From Isoetes taiwanensis (Eukaryota; Streptophyta; Lycopodiopsida; Isoetales; Isoetaceae), in the NCBI GenBank assembly GCA_021234155.1, contig JAJEKV010000079.1, forward strand, positions 122,001-186,000: 64,000 nucleotides of DNA, read 5' to 3'. Made by a program: the position numbers and the translations under genes. Shown here one piece after another: positions 59,231 through 64,000 of this stretch; position 1 is the first letter of the stretch; each line of letters opens with the position of its first letter. The notes beneath the pieces are model-generated. The model did not search any database. It was not told where the DNA came from and saw only the letters and a list, made by a program, of their open reading frames with translations.

Positions 59231-59470
59231 CCCAACCCGTGTTGGTCGTGTGGTTAGTCCACTCGTCTAGCACATTGAGGTGTCGTGTTCGAACCTCACT
59301 AGGATCTTGGCATCCTAGGACCTTTGGCCCCTGGTATCCTTGTAGGGGGTGGTGCTCCTTGAAGGGGGATTGCAAGAACATGCCATGTGCCGTCGTATGT
59401 CCTAAGGGATGCTGGCTTGTGCTACGACGTAAAAATACACCTTCCTTCCTTCCTTCTTTCCTTCCTAATA
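59231..59470 (+). mobile_element. tRNA-derived SINE
   Basis: A pol III A-box-like TGGTTAGTCCACTCG (59251) and a B box GTGTTCGAACCTC (59285) are spaced as in tRNA-derived promoters. The body runs to a CTTC-type simple repeat (59442-59466) that may serve as the tail. The arrangement is that of plant SINEs; family not determined. No clean target duplication could be assigned. Confidence 0.75.
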
Positions 59471-59984
59471 CAGAAATACTCACATTTTGGATAGTTATAG
59501 AGGCCAAAAACTTTTCCCTCGTCCTTTTCGTATAAAATAACAGGGTTCTAAAAAAAGTGGGAAATGGCATGTGACCCACTTTAATTAAATGCGAGTTAGT
59601 GTTTACCCGCACACATCTATGAATGATCTGCTACCATAAGGTAGATAGCTTAGGATGGAGCAATTTGTCCCATACCCATTGCTAGACTGCTTTCCGATGA
59701 GGCTCAGGGATAACTAAAGACCACTTCGGCGAAGGGGGCAATACTACAGGATGAAGCAGGACCACATACATCGAGTGCACCAGGTGCTCCTCCTTAACAC
59801 TGCCACGAACCACCCAGAGCTGGGGAGCCATGTCTTGTGGATGTGGAGGAAGAGTAGTAGCTACTTTTTCCCGAATGCCATGGTCCAGGGATAGGTTCTG
59901 TACGTACATAATTATTTTTCTGGATGTATAAAGTCCAAAAATACATATTTTTAGGTAAAAAACATATTTCCCGTATTTTTCCCT

Positions 59985-60445
59985 CGTTGGACGAAAAAAA
60001 AAGTTCGCGTTCAGTTTCGCTTACGCGAAACTTTTTTCCTGTAAGCGAAACAGAGGTTTTTTTTTTTTTTTTTTTTTTAGTTTAAATAGTCGTTTAATTT
60101 ACTTATCGCGAAACTATTTTCAAGGTAGCGAAAACATTCGCTTTCTAGAAAAAAATAAAAAAAAAATCAAAATTTTTTAGGATAAGCGAAATAGCTATTT
60201 CGCTTACGCGATTTTTTATTATTATTTTTTTTTTTTTGAATTTTCGCGTAAGCGAAACCTCTGTTTCGCTTACGCAAAAACAGTTTCACGTAAGCAAACT
60301 GCTAGTTCGCTTGCGTGGAAAAAAAAAATTTAAATTTCCGTGTAAGCGAAACCTCTGTTTCGTTTATGCGAAAAACGTTTTGCGTAAGCGAAGCTGAGGT
60401 TTCGCTTACGTGAAAAAATTCCGACGCCGGAATTTTTTTTTGTCC
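59985..60445. repeat. Fold-back array of GTTTCGCTTACGCGAAAC
   Basis: At least ten copies of GTAAGCGAAAC or its inverse GTTTCGCTTAC occur in both orientations, several paired to the full palindrome. A and T runs separate them. The outer ends GGACGAAAAAAAAAGTTCG and its near inverse ...AATTTTTTTTTGTCC suggest terminal inverted repeats of a fold-back element. No coding potential. Confidence 0.8.
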
Positions 60446-60449
60446 TATT

Positions 60450-61190
60450 TTTTACGTACTATACTTCAAATTTGTGCCGTATCATTCGATTAATACGTAT
60501 TGAGTATAAAATGTATACAGTATTGAAGCTATCCCTGCCATGGTCCCAATGAAGGAGGAGGTACTTCAATTTGAACTCAATCCACGTCAACAGTCTGGAA
60601 CCTGTAACTCAATTGGAAAGTCCTCCAATGCAAACTAGCAGGGCACACGACGTGCACCAGACTTATTAGGAAGAAATCTATTGGTGTATACCTGATACAA
60701 GAGATAATGCCCCCACAAAGGATCCACTCCATGTTGCACTGGTTTATCAACAACAATAAGCACGCTTTTTATAATGGGAAAATTTTTAGAAAATTGGATT
60801 TTTTTTTTGCTAGACCTTATGCAGGGGTTGTATACATGTGTGCAGTAGCCCTGTATCATACATATGTTGTGTACACCATGAAATATTTAGAAAACATATT
60901 TACATAGAGTCATATACCTTTTGCCGGTGTTAGGTACACGGGTATGACACCCATGTATCATACATATGTTTTTAAGATACGTGAATAGATTTATAGACCT
61001 TCTGTGGGTGTATGATACACATGAGTGGTACACGTATATCATACATATGTTTGTAGCATGCATGCCTCAACCAGTCTTACATCCTTCTTTGGCAACTGAA
61101 TAAATGTACCTACTGCTTCACCAATGTTATCTGCACCCCAACATATGATTGGAAGATCAGTAGATGGCACCAAAGATTTCGTGACCTCTA
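60450..61190. other. Intergenic, repeated CATACATATGT phrases
   Basis: AT-rich sequence. GTGTATGATACACATG-like and CATACATATGTT phrases recur at 60860, 60955 and 61040, with TTTGCCGGTGTTAGGTACACG-type spacers, suggesting a degenerate tandem repeat. No gene is recognised. Confidence 0.4.
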
Positions 61191-61600
61191 TTGCTACATT
61201 CAATGGATCAACATCCTTGTCGTGAAGAGTGGCTCTCTTTGACATGTATGATTGCTCCTGTTGGCACTCCCCAAATGGCTCCATGTATACCTGGGCCTCC
61301 ACCCCTCCCCCTTCTCGGCACCTCCCAAATGGCACCATGGCACTTCCCAAATGGCTCCATGGTGTTGGGGGGACGGGGAGCAAGTACACCCCAACCCCAA
61401 ATGGCGCCATTTGGGTGGTGCCAGGGGGGCAAGTATACCCCCATTTTAAGCACAATGTCATTAAAATGAGAAATTTCGTGATTCCAATTAGGGACAAAAA
61501 TCCTTTTTAGTCCATTTTATGACGATTTTTTGAGCAATTATGGCGCCATTTAGTAAAAAAATGCATCTAAAGTGCCATTTATTGGCGCCATGAAAAATAC
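61190..61600. repeat. Fold-back region built on AAATGGCGCCATTT
   Basis: CCCAAATGGCTCCATG, CAAATGGCACCATGG and the palindrome AAATGGCGCCATTT recur six or more times in about 400 bp, in a C- and G-rich context with strong strand asymmetry. Further GGCGCCAT motifs follow at 61540-61590. The longer open frames here come from the repeat and are not genes. Confidence 0.7.
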
Positions 61601-61916
61601 TAACAGTGCATATAATGAAGCTAAAGAAACATGAGATCACAAAATCAGTAAAAATTTCCATATTCATAGATTTGCATATCCATAAATTTGCCACAACAGG
61701 CAAGGACTTGGAAGAGATAGTCTGTTTACAAAAGTATTATTGTACAATTTACATTATATTCTGGAGAGAATTCAGGCTATTCAGCAGGATCAGGTTCCGC
61801 AGCGCCAGTGCCATGGCTAGAAGAAGCACCTATAGGATCTCCTTGAAAGGTCTCGAACGCTGTGGCAGTGAAATTGTGATCATCAAGAATGTCCAGATTG
61901 AATTGTGTATTCTTGA

Positions 61917-63970
61917 TCAGATCATATCAGGTTGAGCTTCAGGTAGCACTGGACTTGGTGGATCTACAGCTTCTTCAACAACATCACCTTGTCTCTCTAT
62001 CACAGGAACTGCTGCGATGATAGGATTCAGGAGGCGGTCAAGCCTACCAAGAATGCCCTGTAGGCACTGCTGCTTAGCCGGGTCACTTTTGAACACAATA
62101 CAAAATCTCTTATTGATCAATGAAGCTCGGCCAAATGAACCACAGGAGAAGTAATCAAACACTCCTGTTCCTGGCAGTACCATTTTCTGCACGAGATAAG
62201 AGCATGTGGCAGGCCCCAGCTGGTCTCTCATGATTAAGTCCCCTGGCAAGCCTTGCCAGCTGTACCTGAATCTGCTGTTGAAGAGCTTCTGGGCCATAGC
62301 CTCGCTCTCTCCGTCTGCCTCTTCTTCATTACGTGCCAGAACTGGTGGCAGTTCTTGAGGATGACTGGCATACGAGAATCTGAGGTCAATGTCATCGACA
62401 GGTTCACCAGCAGTGGCCTGAATCTTTATGGCGTACACTAGTGCATGTGGCTCCTGAATTCCTGTGGTAGGTGGATTCTTGTATTCGTCCTCATACATGC
62501 CAATAAAAACTCTAGATCTGGAATCCAGGTTATCCAAAACAGATGAAATCAAAACATTATGCTCTGGTCTTGCAAAGCACACTATCCAGAAAAAATCAGC
62601 TATGGTGTTCTTTACAGCTGTATTTGTGTCCCACATTGGATTTATGCCTCTAGTGTCTAGGAACAAACAACTTGCCCTCTGCTGTCTGTTAGTTCAACTT
62701 CACAACGGAAGTCTTTAGTATCCTCTCTCTGCAAGACAGCATTACGTATAAATCTTGACAAGGCAGATGGCACGTTACCAAAAATTCCTTCCTTGGTCAC
62801 TCCAACTTCAATCCACTTACTATGCAAGGTGGCCATGGAAATCAAGTCGGCATCGTCGAAGCCCGCCACGGCAGTACTGAGATCAGTGAAGGATGTGAAC
62901 TTCTTCGGAAAATTATCCTTCACATATTCAAAAATCTCCTTCTTCAAGAAAGATATAGATCGTATTGTCTTTGCCCTTGTCTTGAAGAATTGCTTACCTG
63001 TATAATCACTGGTGACCTTCACGTAGGTCTTTCCATCCAGCACTTCCTGGAACAAAACCCGACAGTCTTCATAATCGAGACCCCTCATGCACCTCAGGTA
63101 GGTCTGACTGAAGTAGTCACACTCTTTTGCCCAGTTACAGGTAATAGTTTGTCCCTTGTTATCTTTTAGCTTGCAAGATTTCCACAAGTTCCATAGGGAC
63201 ATGAATAGCTGAAAAACATCTTCGGGCATGAAGGCCCACTGGTTGAAATCTTTTGGTTGCTTATCACGCATGGTAACTTCAGCCAAAGCCAGATAATGCT
63301 GGAAACAACAAGAAGTTAGTCTTGAATGCAAATGATTATCAAATGGCACCACGGCGCCATTTCTTCACCAACCAACAATTAAAACACTATGTACCTTGTA
63401 GGGTTCTGAACGTGATTGCCCACGTCCCAATGGATCAGGCTTCCCGCAGAGAGCATATTGGTGCCGCAGTTGGGTTATTTTATCAATGAAAGGCTCCTTG
63501 AAGATAGTCTTGGCAGTGATATCATTGACTTCACAGCTAAGCTGCAGGCATTCTTGCTCGTTGACTGTGCCAGATAAGACTCGGCAATTCCGTTCCAGAT
63601 AAATCTTTGACATTTGCTCTTGGGACTTTGCGGTGCCGAGTCTTCTACATACAAGCTGAGCAGCCATAACTGAGTGATTGCCATTCACTATATAATAGTG
63701 CATCCCCATGAGGTCATCCTCGGTTTTCCAAGGGGCCAGTTTGTTTATGATGGGATTGAATGGAATCACATCAGCGGGAGTGAACACTGGATGTGGGTCT
63801 CTCTGAAAGGACTCCACTAACGTTTTGACGTGCTCCATATTCCTTGGCCTAGATGTCAGATTTGGTGGCCCTTGATATAGTTTGAACACGTTTATCTTTT
63901 TTATGAATGTGATGCCTAGAGGAAAAAGATGCCGGTGGTCAAAGATTTTTTGTAGTGTTATCTCTGCCAT
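61917..63970 (-). CDS. ParB-like plus DNA methylase-like protein
   Basis: Exon 1 is 63970-63395 and exon 2 is 63298-61917, with a clean 96 bp GT-AG intron. The first ATG at 63970 has a good AAAAATGGC context. Residues about 15-110 resemble the ParB/sulfiredoxin fold: GITFIKKINVFKLY, then YYIVNGNHSVMAAQLVCRRL, where GNHSVMAA corresponds to the ParB GxHRxxAA box. The C-terminal part has LPGTGVFDYFSCGSFGRASL, close to the methylase DxFxGxG loop, followed by FCIVFKSDPAK. ParB domains joined to methylases are known in phages. The frame changes once, at about 62665; adding one T to the T run restores it, so this may be sequence error. About 660 residues. Role unknown. Confidence 0.6.
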
Positions 63971-64000
63971 TTTTTCCTCTTCTGACCTTTCCACCTTAAG

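Noticed and set aside
59985-60445. CRISPR-like array
   Set aside because: The repeats are inverted as well as direct, spacers are A/T runs of irregular length, and this is plant nuclear DNA.
61190-61510. Several open frames on both strands in the GGCGCC region
   Set aside because: They are created by the repeats themselves, with no start context, splice structure or domain.

Overview
This window is nuclear DNA from a land plant. It has spliced genes with GT-AG introns, a plant alpha-expansin, a plant TBL polysaccharide O-acetyltransferase and dense plant-type transposons. Wide gene spacing, nested LTR retrotransposons and gene families that I associate with seed-free plants (a DUF7869-type protein; ParB/methylase-like proteins) suggest a fern or other seed-free plant with a large genome. 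The species is an inference; no ribosomal or organellar marker is present.

Layout. 1-3.9 kb: transposon debris and short repeats. 3.96-5.14 kb (minus): a complete four-exon alpha-expansin whose ATG is split by an intron. 8.4-8.8 kb: fragments of a GRAS (SCARECROW-like) gene. 8.83-31.4 kb (minus): one large LTR retrotransposon (element A, tRNA-iMet primer site, no recognisable pol). It is interrupted at 13952-24857 by a second, structurally complete Ty3/gypsy element (element B, 2.45 kb LTRs, target duplication ATACT, tRNA-Gln primer site, gag-PR-RNaseH-like-RT-RH-INT). 31.5-32.2 kb: a Mutator-type MITE inserted in another GRAS fragment. 34.3-36.7 kb (plus): a TMX2-like thioredoxin-fold membrane protein gene with several one-base frame breaks. 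38.4-38.9 kb: a hAT-type MITE. 39.4-41.3 kb (minus): a LINE remnant. 43.4-45.3 kb (plus): an intact three-exon TBL gene. 48.1-53.3 kb: a 2.3 kb sequence present twice in direct orientation. 53.6-64 kb: a cluster of unusual genes: a DUF7869 pseudogene (minus), a methylase-like plus FCP1-like HAD phosphatase gene (plus, broken), a SINE, two fold-back arrays, and a ParB-like plus methylase-like gene (minus, nearly intact).

The functional host genes appear to be the expansin and TBL genes, both acting on the cell wall. TMX2 is probably real but damaged in this sequence. The most unusual biology is the 53.6-64 kb cluster and the order of domains in element B.

A technical signal runs through the window. 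Wherever two copies of a repeat can be compared, they often differ at CAG/CTG trinucleotides, with CG or CGT in one copy and CAG or CTG in the other. The same change appears to explain a damaged primer-binding site and frame breaks in two genes. This looks like base-calling error at methylated CHG sites rather than evolution, and homopolymer shortening is also seen. Frameshifts reported here should be read with that in mind.
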